From Leuconostoc citreum (lineage in GTDB: Bacteria > Bacillota > Bacilli > Lactobacillales > Lactobacillaceae), in assembly GCF_004354555.1 (NCBI RefSeq), contig NZ_PUFH01000001.1:1-64000 (forward strand): a stretch of DNA of 64,000 bases, written 5' to 3'. This document shows positions 38,571 to 46,851 of this stretch, in pieces. The position numbers were made by a program, and so were the translations under genes. A model generated the notes under the pieces. The model did no database searches. It was not told the DNA's origin and worked only from the letters and a program-made list of their open reading frames with translations. Within the stretch, counting starts at the first letter, position 1; each line of letters starts with the position of its first letter.

Positions 38571-39962
38571 TCACTCCTTATGCGAACGTTCAAGGTTCGT
38601 CATCGCCATAAAGTCCATCCACTCATCATATTGCGCTTCAGTTATTTCACCCGATGCTAACGCCGCCACTTTTAACGTTGTGCCATTTTTGTCAGCAGAT
38701 TGCGCAATTTCGGCAGCTGCATGATAGCCAATATGAGGTGACAAGGCTGTTACTGTCATCAAAGAATTATCAAGCAATTCACGCATACGATCTGGATTAA
38801 CTTCTAAGCCTCGCACCAAACGGTCAGCAAAACCAGTCATTGTCCCCGCCAGCAAGTCAGTTGACTCTAAGAAAGCGTCAACCATAACCGGCTTAAAGAC
38901 ATTCAACTCAAAATTACCTTGACTTGACGCCATTGTAATTGTCGTATCATTTCCAAAGACACGTACTGCAGCCATGGTCAGTGCTTCAACTTGCGTTGGA
39001 TTCACTTTACCTGGCATAATTGAAGACCCTGGTTCATTTGCTGGAATCTTTAATTCACCGTACCCACCACGTGGCCCAGAAGCCAAGAAACGTATGTCAT
39101 TACCTATTTTCATCAAGTCCGCTGCTAAAGACTTCAAGGCCCCATGCATTGTATTCAGTGCCGTATGGTTGGCTAAACCATAAAATTTGTTACTGTCCCC
39201 TGTAAATGGGAAACCATAAGCATCCGAAATGATTTCAGCAATTTTAGCGCCCAAGGCTGTATCGGCATTAAGACCTGTACCAACAGCTGTGCCGCCCATG
39301 GCTAATTCATACAATTGTGGTCTTATAGCAGCTATATTGTCTAAATTATGCTTCAGTGCGGCAATGTATCCTGATAACTCTTGTCCAAAAGTTAAAGGCG
39401 TTGCATCTTGTAAGTGTGTCCGACCTACCTTAATCACATCCCAAAATGCTACTTGCTTGACACGTAATTCATCAATTAAATGCGTAATAGCTATTTCAAC
39501 CTGATTAACAGCAGCAACAGCAACAATATGCATTGCGGTTGGAAAAATATCATTTGATGATTGTCCCATATTGACATGATCATTTGGTAGCACAGCAACC
39601 CCTTGTTGGCTAGCCAAATGCGCCACAACTTCGTTGGTGTTCATATTTGTCTGTGTCCCAGAGCCTGTTTGGTAAACTGACAAAGGAAAGTCTTTACGCA
39701 AGTCCACATCCCCTAGTGTCAACAAACTATCAATTGTGGTGACAATGGCATTAGCGCGTTCTGAATCCAATGAACCGTTAGCTTGGTTAGCTAGTGCCGC
39801 TGCACGCTTAATGTTCAATAGCGCACGAATAATAGCCAACGGCATGCGTGCACCAGTTGGAAAATTTTGTAAAGAGCGTTGTGTTTGTGCCATCCATGCA
39901 GCATCAAGTGGCACCTTCACTTCACCAATAGCATCTGTTTCAATACGATATTCTTGTGACAT
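38571..39962 (-). CDS. fumC: Fumarate hydratase class II
   Basis: A 463-residue homotetrameric lyase converting malate and fumarate. 'GSGTQTNMNTNEV' (residue 97), 'GRTHLQDATPLTFGQE' and the signature 'GSSIMPGKVNPTQ' (about 318) are intact. It is between the LysR gene (25 bp) and the fumarate reductase (six bases), and would convert malate to fumarate for the reductase. Confidence 0.96.
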   Translation of the reverse strand: MSQEYRIETDAIGEVKVPLDAAWMAQTQRSLQNFPTGARMPLAIIRALLNIKRAAALANQANGSLDSERANAIVTTIDSLLTLGDVDLRKDFPLSVYQTGSGTQTNMNTNEVVAHLASQQGVAVLPNDHVNMGQSSNDIFPTAMHIVAVAAVNQVEIAITHLIDELRVKQVAFWDVIKVGRTHLQDATPLTFGQELSGYIAALKHNLDNIAAIRPQLYELAMGGTAVGTGLNADTALGAKIAEIISDAYGFPFTGDSNKFYGLANHTALNTMHGALKSLAADLMKIGNDIRFLASGPRGGYGELKIPANEPGSSIMPGKVNPTQVEALTMAAVRVFGNDTTITMASSQGNFELNVFKPVMVDAFLESTDLLAGTMTGFADRLVRGLEVNPDRMRELLDNSLMTVTALSPHIGYHAAAEIAQSADKNGTTLKVAALASGEITEAQYDEWMDFMAMTNLERSHKE

Positions 39963-39987
39963 AATTAATCTATTCTCCTTGATTATC

Positions 39988-40872
39988 TTAGAAGTCTATT
40001 TTTTGGATAACTTCAACCATTTTCTGCTTAATTTGATCTTCAAAATCTGACAATTGATGATCACGTTTTTGAATTAAATAAATATAAAAATTAATCGGAT
40101 CTTTCAATGGCAATATTGCAACATCGTTCCGTCCGATAACAGCTAATTGCACCATAATACCAACACCATTGCCTGCGGCAATGAGACCTTGTTCAGTCAT
40201 AAGCTCATTGGTTATATACGTATTACGCAATTCTGTTGTCATATTACTGGCCATGAGTTGATTGACTAGTACCTGGTGTTGCGTAAATTCTTCCCCAACA
40301 GAAATGAACCGTTCCCCTCGTAAATCCTCAAATGTTAAAAACGGTTGATTAGCTAATGGGTGTCCTTTTGGTAATACAACAACATACGGGCTCTTGGTGA
40401 TGTAATGACTATAATAACGCTGACTATGTTCAGGGGTTAGGCTCCCCACAAAACCCATATCTACCTTGTCGTTATCAAGCAAATCATACATATTGCTTGA
40501 CCCACTCTCCACCATATGAAAACTATCAATTTCTCTATCACTTAAGTCTCGCATGATTTGTGGAAAGATAGTTGCACCAATAATCGGCGGTACACCAAGC
40601 CAAATTTTGCGTTGGTTGGTAATATCACTTTTAATGATTTCTGTTTCTCGCAAAATCTGTTTGCTATGCTTAATTAATATTTCTCCAGCTGGCGTTAAAC
40701 TGACTGAACGCGTGCCACGTTGTCGAATAATGAGCGTCTCCCCTAGCTCTTTTTCCAAACGGTGTAATGCATTGGTGATTGATGGTTGTGATACAAATTT
40801 TTTATGAGATGCCCCTGTAAACGTGCCCTCTTCGGCTAACGTTACAAAGTAATCTAAATCATTGAGCAACAA
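39988..40872 (-). CDS. LysR family regulator of the fumarate cluster
   Basis: A 294-residue activator: N-terminal winged helix 'DYFVTLAEEGTFTGASHKKFVSQPSITNALHRLEKELG' (read in parts) and a periplasmic-binding-like effector domain. The start is the TTG seven codons inside the longest frame, because GGAGGT is eight bases ahead of it. It is the first gene before fumC in the same direction, which is less common than the divergent arrangement of LysR genes. A TATACT box lies 35-40 bp upstream. A C4-dicarboxylate such as malate or fumarate is the likely effector (inferred). Confidence 0.85.
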   Translation of the reverse strand: MLLNDLDYFVTLAEEGTFTGASHKKFVSQPSITNALHRLEKELGETLIIRQRGTRSVSLTPAGEILIKHSKQILRETEIIKSDITNQRKIWLGVPPIIGATIFPQIMRDLSDREIDSFHMVESGSSNMYDLLDNDKVDMGFVGSLTPEHSQRYYSHYITKSPYVVVLPKGHPLANQPFLTFEDLRGERFISVGEEFTQHQVLVNQLMASNMTTELRNTYITNELMTEQGLIAAGNGVGIMVQLAVIGRNDVAILPLKDPINFYIYLIQKRDHQLSDFEDQIKQKMVEVIQKIDF

Positions 40873-40949
40873 AGTGTTGTACCTCCACAAATTATCTTGT
40901 TCACAAAGTATAACACATTTTCATCACCGCTTACATGCCCCCCTAACTG

Positions 40950-41420
40950 CTATCGATCAGATTTACCAGCATTAAAAACAGTTCTAATACCGCGTAATCC
41001 TTGTATGCGCGTGATGTCCCCAGTTAATTGCAGTGTCCCTAAAAATGTCCCATCCTCATCGCGCACAGCATAGAAATTATTATAAATCGTTTGTTTATTT
41101 TGTGGAAACCATTGTTCATAGTGGTCAGCAGCACCTTGGTGCAAATCGCGTAGTATTTGTGAGATTGCTTCCTGTTCATCTTGGTTAAATAATGATAAAA
41201 ATGGCTGCCCTAATAAATCGACTGTCCTGCTATTAACGCGCTGAGGATTATCAGAATAGTAGGCAATAAAATCATTTTCATCGGCAAAAGTCACTTCAAA
41301 AGGTAATATATTCAATACTTGATAGAGTGCATTTAATGACAGACTCCCCGTCGGTAAATTAATTATTGCCTGTGTATCAACTGTCTTGTTGTGCTTATTT
41401 GATGCTATTTGACCTACCAT
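40950..41420 (-). CDS. PAS-domain protein of the DUF438 C-terminal type
   Basis: A 156-residue protein that is nearly one PAS fold: 'LNILPFEVTFADENDFIAYYSDN', 'LLGQPFLSLFNQDEQEAISQIL', 'YNNFYAVRDEDGTFLGTLQLTGDITRIQGLRG' (read in parts). It resembles the C-terminal domain of DUF438 proteins, but the usual CHPP motif reads LFNQ. It overlaps the 3' end of apbE by 26 bases and so is co-translated with the flavin proteins. A redox, flavin or heme sensor is possible. Confidence 0.6.
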   Translation of the reverse strand: MVGQIASNKHNKTVDTQAIINLPTGSLSLNALYQVLNILPFEVTFADENDFIAYYSDNPQRVNSRTVDLLGQPFLSLFNQDEQEAISQILRDLHQGAADHYEQWFPQNKQTIYNNFYAVRDEDGTFLGTLQLTGDITRIQGLRGIRTVFNAGKSDR

Positions 41421-42372
41421 AAGTCATTGTCTCCCTAATGTAAAATGATTGATTAATGATGTGAAAATCAGATGATTGTATATTAATTAACTTAATTGAC
41501 TGATCGCGATATATAAAGATGGCACCAAAAGGATAATCACTATTATCGGGTGGCCCATCATTAAAAAACAATCGTGTTGTCTCAATTTCGCCATCAATTG
41601 ATTTCGGTGATAATACTGTCACACTAGCTAAGTCATTATCGTGAGGATAGCCCGTTTCAGGGTCAATAATATGATGGTATACATGTCCATTAGACACTAG
41701 ATGACGCTCAGCAACGCCACTGGTTACAACTGACATGGCTTTGGTTTCAATGAGTGCAATTGTGTTGCCATGTTGTACTAATGGGTTGCGTATGCCAATC
41801 CTCCAACGACCAGAAACATGGTTTGGTGCGTCGTTCATTAGGACGACATTACCACCAAAATTAATGATTCCAGCAATATGCCCTTGAGCGCGCCAATAAT
41901 CTTGTAGTCTATCAGCAATATAACCTTTAGCAATTGCACCTAAGTCTAAAGACATACCTTTTTGTGGTAAATATACACTGAGCTTATCATCATCTAACAC
42001 AATACCGTCACTCCTGATTTGCCGGCGTGCATGCTCAATAGCGGTGTGCGACGGTACCTGTGCATCTGAAAAGCCAATATGCCATAATTTAACCAGCGGG
42101 CCAATCGCAACATTGAAGCCAAAATGCTGATTACTTTCATAGACAGCACGTTTAATCAATTGATACACTGTTGCCGATACCGTTACAGGTTTCTGCCCAG
42201 CCGCTTGATTAATTGCCATAATCGTTGATTGTGGACGATTTACCGTTAATATTTTTTCATAATCATTGACAAAATGAATTGCGTCATCAATAGCCCGTTC
42301 GTCGGCTGTGCCAAATAGCGTCAATCGATTTGTTGTTCCCATGGCACGCCAAGATTTTTCAATTTTAATCAA
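41395..42372 (-). CDS. apbE: FAD:protein FMN transferase
   Basis: A 325-residue ApbE-type flavin transferase, which joins FMN from FAD to Thr or Ser in a D-x-x-S/T-G-A-T/S motif. 'RAMGTTNRLTLF', 'FNVAIGPLVKLW', 'LDLGAIAKGYIADRL', 'NFGGNVVL' and 'HHIIDPETGYP' are the family blocks. No signal peptide or lipobox is present, unlike most ApbE proteins, so it works in the cytoplasm. The TTG start overlaps the stop of the flavin reductase; the AGGAG site lies inside the codons for that protein's flavinylation-like motif. Confidence 0.92.
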   Translation of the reverse strand: MIKIEKSWRAMGTTNRLTLFGTADERAIDDAIHFVNDYEKILTVNRPQSTIMAINQAAGQKPVTVSATVYQLIKRAVYESNQHFGFNVAIGPLVKLWHIGFSDAQVPSHTAIEHARRQIRSDGIVLDDDKLSVYLPQKGMSLDLGAIAKGYIADRLQDYWRAQGHIAGIINFGGNVVLMNDAPNHVSGRWRIGIRNPLVQHGNTIALIETKAMSVVTSGVAERHLVSNGHVYHHIIDPETGYPHDNDLASVTVLSPKSIDGEIETTRLFFNDGPPDNSDYPFGAIFIYRDQSIKLINIQSSDFHIINQSFYIRETMTYGRSNSIK

Positions 42373-43226
42373 AACATTGATGCTCCTGTCGTTGCGTCGG
42401 CTGTCACAACCGGTGCCACTACTTCATTGGTCACGACATTATCAACATTATCAACAATATTTTCATGTAACAAATCACTCTGTTCAATCCACCAACCATC
42501 ACCTTGCTCAATAACTTGAGTATTCTGATCTGGTGAAATAATTTTGCTTGGGACAGTATCATTATCATATGGCGAATCGTTTAACACATGTTCAAATGAT
42601 TGGTAACCCAAATTCACTGAACAGACACTATCCGATTTTGGAAGCGTTTGGCAATTCTCACTATCACTGCCATCACCACACATTGGCCGCAACAGTTTCG
42701 CAAACGTCACGAAATTTTGGAAGATGCTATCCAAAAAACGCACTGTTGTCGCATCGGTTAGTTCGTCACGTGCTGTATCAATATTTTCAGCAGCAGGCCC
42801 AACTAAAAACTGATTTCCTGGTAACACTAAAGCGTCAATACCTGGTGCATCCATAATCTGACGTAAGTGTTCTTGTGCGTTATTCGTCCCTTGCCGTCCT
42901 AGTGACGCACCGACCAGCATAACCGGCTTATTTGTAAACGGATGTGTTTCACCGTAGCTCATCCATTCAATAAATGACTTTAATGCAGCTGTAATTGAAT
43001 GATCATATTCAGGCGTCGATATAATGACCCCGTCAGACGATGCAATAAGATGCGCAATTTCGACAATACGTAGCGGCACGTCATCATCTTCGCTAAACAG
43101 AGGTAAGTCAGCAATTTCGACAATCTCAATATTAGCCTGTGTGCTAAAATGCTTTTTCATGAACCACAATAACTTACGATTATATGATTTGCGTGCGTTG
43201 GTTCCTACAATAGCAACAAAGTTCAT
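42369..43226 (-). CDS. NAD(P)H:FMN reductase-like protein with a C-terminal flavinylation-like motif
   Basis: A 285-residue protein. Residues 1-175 form the NADPH-dependent FMN reductase fold: 'AIVGTNARKSYNRKLLWFM', 'IISTPEYDHSITAALKSFIEWM' (read in parts) and 'VMLVGASLGRQG'. The rest is a polar spacer of about 100 residues, ending in 'VTADATTGASMF'. D277-A-T-T-G-A-S283 fits the ApbE target rule, which predicts FMN on Ser283, two residues from the end. apbE follows with overlapping codons. The promoter TTGACT-N17-TTTAAT is at 43284-43312. It probably passes electrons from NAD(P)H to a partner, perhaps the fumarate reductase. Confidence 0.82.
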   Translation of the reverse strand: MNFVAIVGTNARKSYNRKLLWFMKKHFSTQANIEIVEIADLPLFSEDDDVPLRIVEIAHLIASSDGVIISTPEYDHSITAALKSFIEWMSYGETHPFTNKPVMLVGASLGRQGTNNAQEHLRQIMDAPGIDALVLPGNQFLVGPAAENIDTARDELTDATTVRFLDSIFQNFVTFAKLLRPMCGDGSDSENCQTLPKSDSVCSVNLGYQSFEHVLNDSPYDNDTVPSKIISPDQNTQVIEQGDGWWIEQSDLLHENIVDNVDNVVTNEVVAPVVTADATTGASMF

Positions 43227-43283
43227 TTATCTATCCTCAAAATTTTAATTAGTTTATCTTTTCACATTGTTATCTGTAACTTT

Positions 43284-43312
43284 ATTAAACCCTGGTCATT
43301 GAATTAAGTCAA
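43284..43312 (-). promoter_or_regulatory. Promoter of the flavin reductase-apbE-PAS unit
   Basis: TTGACT (43307-43312), 17 bp, TTTAAT (43284-43289) on the minus strand, about 60 bp before the start. Confidence 0.6.
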
Positions 43313-43420
43313 AGTTTATTAATTTCTTCACAAGTTCTTGAAACATTGGTGTCACTGAATCTAAGAGACCCTATACCTGATAATTTTTAAATTATAAGTT
43401 AAACTAATAAATTAACCGTC

Positions 43421-43454
43421 AAAAAAAGTAACTACATTAACGTAGTTACTTTTT
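43421..43454 (-). terminator. Terminator after the small two-helix membrane protein
   Basis: AAAAAGTAACTAC / GTAGTTACTTTTT with a six-base loop, usable in both directions. Confidence 0.85.
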
Positions 43455-43461
43455 AAGTACC

Positions 43462-43662
43462 TTATTTCTTTCGTGATGATAACCAACCTATTATCACAAA
43501 AAATAAAACCATTATTGTATTGAAGTAATAATCAACCACAGATACTTTGACAATGACGCCCGCATCACCTAATACCAATAAGATAAATAACGTAGAAAAA
43601 ACAACAATGAGCAACCAGTGCAATCGCTCACCACGCCTAACAACATCGAAAATATGGTTCAT
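43462..43662 (-). CDS. Small two-helix membrane protein, unknown
   Basis: A 66-residue protein with two hydrophobic segments (residues 16-38 and 46-61) and a basic end (SSRKK). AAGGGGG lies seven bases before ATG and a terminator follows the stop, so it is probably expressed. No family was recognised. It sits between the flavin module and the Trp importer. Confidence 0.6.
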   Translation of the reverse strand: MNHIFDVVRRGERLHWLLIVVFSTLFILLVLGDAGVIVKVSVVDYYFNTIMVLFFVIIGWLSSRKK

Positions 43663-43842
43663 GTCATCCCCCTTACAACTAAACCGTCTAGATTATCATA
43701 GCAAAAATGCTGCGCTTAATCTACCAATGACCAGTGCATTTTTAAGATTTCTAGTAACGTTTTGTTGCACAAAAAATCTTATGGCAACAATCATTGTTGT
43801 TAAAGAGACCCCTATATGTAGTAAGTAATTTGAATTGTCCTA

Positions 43843-43871
43843 TTGACAACTCATCAAATTCTTAGTATTCT
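43843..43871 (+). promoter_or_regulatory. Promoter of the Trp importer operon
   Basis: Perfect TTGACA (43843-43848), 17 bp, TATTCT (43866-43871). The message would start near 43878, about 20 bases before the leader peptide. Confidence 0.85.
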
Positions 43872-43898
43872 TATTGCATAACAACTCGGAGAACAATA

Positions 43899-43946
43899 AT
43901 GAAAAATGCGTTTGCACAATTGAACAACGCCTGGTGGCGTCGGTAA
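43899..43946 (+). CDS. Tryptophan attenuator leader peptide
   Basis: Fifteen codons, MKNAFAQLNNAWWRR, with GGAG seven bases before ATG and a stop at 43944-43946. The adjacent Trp codons at 43932-43937 lie just before RNA arms that can pair with downstream sequence. Two Trp in 15 residues right before a tryptophan-type ABC importer is the classic design of a ribosome-stalling leader peptide. Its role would be to sense charged tRNA-Trp, not to act as a protein. Confidence 0.82.
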   Translation: MKNAFAQLNNAWWRR

Positions 43947-44062
43947 GTCAGCTTTACGGTAACGGATAAAGCTGATGTTTAAAACATTTGTTTTATCCAT
44001 ACCGACGTATTTTGTAACGCACTGAGTCTGTATGGAAATATGCCGTACAGACTTTTCTTTTG
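43938..44062 (+). promoter_or_regulatory. Ribosome-mediated transcription attenuator of the Trp importer
   Basis: Mutually exclusive stems are visible. Stem 1:2 pairs 43948-43956 with 43967-43975 (nine pairs). Stem 2:3 pairs 43957-43961 with 44000-44004 and 43964-43970 with 43992-43998. An antiterminator pairs 43996-44002 with 44030-44036. The terminator pairs 44025-44035 with 44043-44053 (11 pairs) and ends in TTTTCTTTT. With Trp scarce, a ribosome on the Trp codons leaves 1:2 free to form, segment 3 stays open and blocks the terminator. With Trp plentiful the ribosome reaches the stop, 1:2 is blocked, 2:3 forms and transcription ends. The switching logic is inferred. Confidence 0.72.
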
Positions 44063-44104
44063 ACCTTGGGAAAGCCTTGTATGGCCGCCTAAGGTCTATT
44101 TTAT
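44062..44104 (+). terminator. Second hairpin before trpX
   Basis: GACCTT (44062-44067) pairs with AAGGTC (44091-44096), with inner GCC/GGC pairing, followed by the T-rich TATTTTATTT. It may be a second terminator of the leader; it ends 15 bases before the GGAG site of trpX. Confidence 0.55.
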
Positions 44105-44129
44105 TTGACAAAGAATTTGGAGATTTATT

Positions 44130-45134
44130 ATGAATAAACGTTTGATGTCTGTTATTGCCATCATTGTCGCTTTTCTGGCCGTCGCCTTTGTGATGACTAA
44201 TAACCCAACTGCTGTGACAAAAAAGAAAAACTATGTCCCCACAGTTGGTATTTTACAACTTGTTACACATCCAGCATTAGATGAAATCCATCGTGGTATT
44301 ATTGCAGGCTTAAAATCACAAGGTTATACCAAAAACAAGATCAAAATTGATTATCAAAATGCGCAAGCGAATCAAGCAAACCTCAAAACAATGTCACAAC
44401 AATTTACGAATGAAAATGCCGACTTAACCATTGGTATCGCTACCCCGGCCGCACTCTCCTTAGCAAAAACAGCTAATGGCAATAATCCTGTTATCTTAGC
44501 TGGAATAACTGACCCTGCTGGTTCTGGATTAGTCAAATCAGCACAAAAACCTGGTGGCAACATTACCGGTACTTCAGGCGATTCGCCACTTGAACAGCAC
44601 CTTGCCGTAATTAAGCAAGTTGTTCCTCATGCAAAAAAGCTTGGTATCATTTACACAACTTCTGACCATGGCGGCGAGTATAACGCTAAGAATATGGCTA
44701 AGCTAGCTGAGGCGGCTGGCTACGATGCCAAACTCTATACCATTTCAACAACTAATGACATGCAACAAGTTGCAGAAACAGTGGCAAGTCAAGTTGATGT
44801 TATCTACGCACCACAAGATAATGGTGTTGCAAGTGCTATGAAAACATTAATTAACATTACGAATAAAAATAAAATTCCAGTCATTCCCGCTGTAGATACT
44901 ATGGTCAAAGATGGCGGTGTTGCAACAATGTCGGTTAGTCAATATAATATCGGTTACCAAGCTGGTATCATGGCAGCTAAAGTCCTAAAAGGCAAAGAAA
45001 CGGCCACTTATCCAGTTAAGACAATCACACAGGGTGATATGGTCGTCAACTTAAAGCAAGCACAACGCTTAGGCATTCAATTACCTGAAAGTATGGTCAA
45101 AGCAGCAGAATCCAAAGGAGAAGTAATCAAATGA
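44130..45134 (+). CDS. trpX: ABC transporter substrate-binding protein, tryptophan (TrpX) type
   Basis: A 334-residue binding protein of the ABC_sub_bind family. 'VGILQLVTHPALDEIHRGIIAGL' (residue 39), 'IGIATPAALSLA' and 'ITDPAGSGLV' are the family blocks. One hydrophobic helix (residues 5-23) anchors it and no lipobox cysteine is present, so it is not a lipoprotein. The ATG has GGAG eight bases before it. Its stop overlaps trpY. The family was named for Trp import in streptococci, and the Trp leader supports the substrate here. Confidence 0.87.
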   Translation: MNKRLMSVIAIIVAFLAVAFVMTNNPTAVTKKKNYVPTVGILQLVTHPALDEIHRGIIAGLKSQGYTKNKIKIDYQNAQANQANLKTMSQQFTNENADLTIGIATPAALSLAKTANGNNPVILAGITDPAGSGLVKSAQKPGGNITGTSGDSPLEQHLAVIKQVVPHAKKLGIIYTTSDHGGEYNAKNMAKLAEAAGYDAKLYTISTTNDMQQVAETVASQVDVIYAPQDNGVASAMKTLINITNKNKIPVIPAVDTMVKDGGVATMSVSQYNIGYQAGIMAAKVLKGKETATYPVKTITQGDMVVNLKQAQRLGIQLPESMVKAAESKGEVIK

Positions 45135-46030
45135 GTATGATTGTATCAAGCATTGGACAAGGGTTACTATGGGCTGTTTTAGGCGTAGCCTTGTTCCTGA
45201 CTTTTAGAATTTTAGATTTCCCAGATATGACCGTTGAGGGTTCATTTCCGTTGGGAGCTGCCACAACTGTAGCAATGATTGCACATGGCATTAATCCTTA
45301 CCTCGCAACAATAGCAGCTTTTCTGGTCGGCGCTGGCGCTGGCTTAATTACGGGACTACTTTACACAAAGGGACGTATTCCCATCCTGCTAGCAGGTATT
45401 TTAGTCATGACAGCAGCATTATCAATTAATTTGAGAATCATGGGTTCAGCTAATATCTCACTCCTGAATCAAAAATCAATCTTCTCCGCCAATTTCTTAC
45501 AACATTTACCAAAATATTTTGATGCGGTTTTTGTTGGCTTCATCATCATTACCATTATTACGTTAGCTTTAATTTTTTTCTTACAAACAGATCTTGGTCA
45601 AGCATTTATTGCTACTGGAGACAACGCAACGATGGCACAATCAATTGGGATTAAAACGGATCGTATGACTATTATGGGGTTGATGCTATCCAATGGCTTA
45701 ATTGCTTTTGGTGGTGCTGTCATTGCCCAAAATAATGGCTATGCCGACATTAATATGGGTATTGGTATTATTGTCATCGCACTGGCATCGATTATAATCG
45801 GTGAAGTCGTTTTCGGTGAATTATCCCTAAATGAGCGCTTGGTAGCAGTAATTGTTGGTTCTATTTTATATCGTCTGGTATTATTGGCGGTCTTACAGCT
45901 CGGCTTTTCAACCAATGATTTGAACTTAATTTCAGCCATTGTCTTAGCAATTGCTATGATGTTACCGCGACTACGCCATGCACTAAAGCTCGATTCATTG
46001 ATTAAAAAAGGAGTTGCCCCACATGAGTAA
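45131..46030 (+). CDS. trpY: ABC transporter permease, tryptophan type
   Basis: A 299-residue permease with about eight helices of the branched-chain/TrpY family. 'ILDFPDMTVEGSFPLGAATTV' (residue 31) and 'IGIKTDRMTIMGLMLSNGLIAFGGAV' (read in parts) are typical. Its start overlaps the trpX stop by four bases and its 3' end overlaps trpZ by eight. Confidence 0.87.
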   Translation: MSMIVSSIGQGLLWAVLGVALFLTFRILDFPDMTVEGSFPLGAATTVAMIAHGINPYLATIAAFLVGAGAGLITGLLYTKGRIPILLAGILVMTAALSINLRIMGSANISLLNQKSIFSANFLQHLPKYFDAVFVGFIIITIITLALIFFLQTDLGQAFIATGDNATMAQSIGIKTDRMTIMGLMLSNGLIAFGGAVIAQNNGYADINMGIGIIVIALASIIIGEVVFGELSLNERLVAVIVGSILYRLVLLAVLQLGFSTNDLNLISAIVLAIAMMLPRLRHALKLDSLIKKGVAPHE

Positions 46031-46778
46031 ACCAGTTTTTTCACTTCAAAACATTACTGTCACTGTCGGTGATAATGTGCGAATACTTGACAACTTAAAC
46101 TTCGATATCTTTGACGGCGATTTTATAACAGTGCTGGGTACAAACGGTGCAGGTAAGTCTACGTTGTTCAACACGATTGCGGGCAATCTTAAAATTGCCT
46201 CTGGCGTGTTAAAGCATCACGATAAAAACATTGCCAATGACAGCGCAGTATCACGTACTGATTATATTGCGCGGGTTTTTCAAGACCCAAAAATGGGAAC
46301 AGCACCACGCATGACAGTTGCTGAAAACTTATTATTGGCTGAAAAACGTGGCAAAAAACGGACATTACACAGTCGTGGTTTAACCAAGGAAAAGTTAGCC
46401 GAATACGCTAACATCACCAAAGTCATGGGGAACAATCTTGACACAAGACTGCAGACTGCTACAGGTAACCTTTCTGGTGGTCAACGCCAAGCCTTAAGCT
46501 TTTTGATGGCTACACGTGTGAAACCAGAATTGTTACTTTTAGATGAACATACCGCTGCACTAGACCCGAAAACTTCAGAACAGCTGATGTTAGCAACCAA
46601 TGAACAAGTGACCAAAAATAAATTAACTGCCTTGATGATTACTCATAACTTAGCTGATGCCTTAAAATATGGCAATCGGCTAATCATACTTAATGCTGGT
46701 AAAATTGTGTTAGATGTCAGAGACAGTGACAAAGCAGCATTAGATGACACACAAATCTTAAAATATTTTATGGCTTAA
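46023..46778 (+). CDS. trpZ: ABC transporter ATP-binding protein, tryptophan type
   Basis: A 251-residue ATPase: Walker A 'GTNGAGKST' (about 38), 'RVFQDPKMGTAPRMTV', signature 'LSGGQRQALSFLMA', Walker B 'LLLLDEHTAALDP', H-loop 'MITHNL'. The ATG at 46023 is nine bases behind AAAGGAG and is preferred to an upstream TTG. It completes the trpXYZ importer. Confidence 0.9.
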   Translation: MSKPVFSLQNITVTVGDNVRILDNLNFDIFDGDFITVLGTNGAGKSTLFNTIAGNLKIASGVLKHHDKNIANDSAVSRTDYIARVFQDPKMGTAPRMTVAENLLLAEKRGKKRTLHSRGLTKEKLAEYANITKVMGNNLDTRLQTATGNLSGGQRQALSFLMATRVKPELLLLDEHTAALDPKTSEQLMLATNEQVTKNKLTALMITHNLADALKYGNRLIILNAGKIVLDVRDSDKAALDDTQILKYFMA

Positions 46779-46800
46779 TGTACAACGTCTTAACAAAATC

Positions 46801-46828
46801 AAAAAAACGCCTTTTACGGCGTTTTTTT
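46801..46828. terminator. Two-way terminator
   Basis: AAAAAAACGCC / GGCGTTTTTTT with a six-base loop between convergent trpZ and the amino acid permease. Confidence 0.9.
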
Positions 46829-46851
46829 GATGCCACTAATAAAAAATAGAT

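Noticed and set aside
43363-43816. Repeat AAGAGACCC(C)TATA at 43363 and 43803 flanking the small membrane gene, as insertion sequence ends
   Set aside because: Only about 13 bases long, direct rather than inverted, with no transposase or target duplication.
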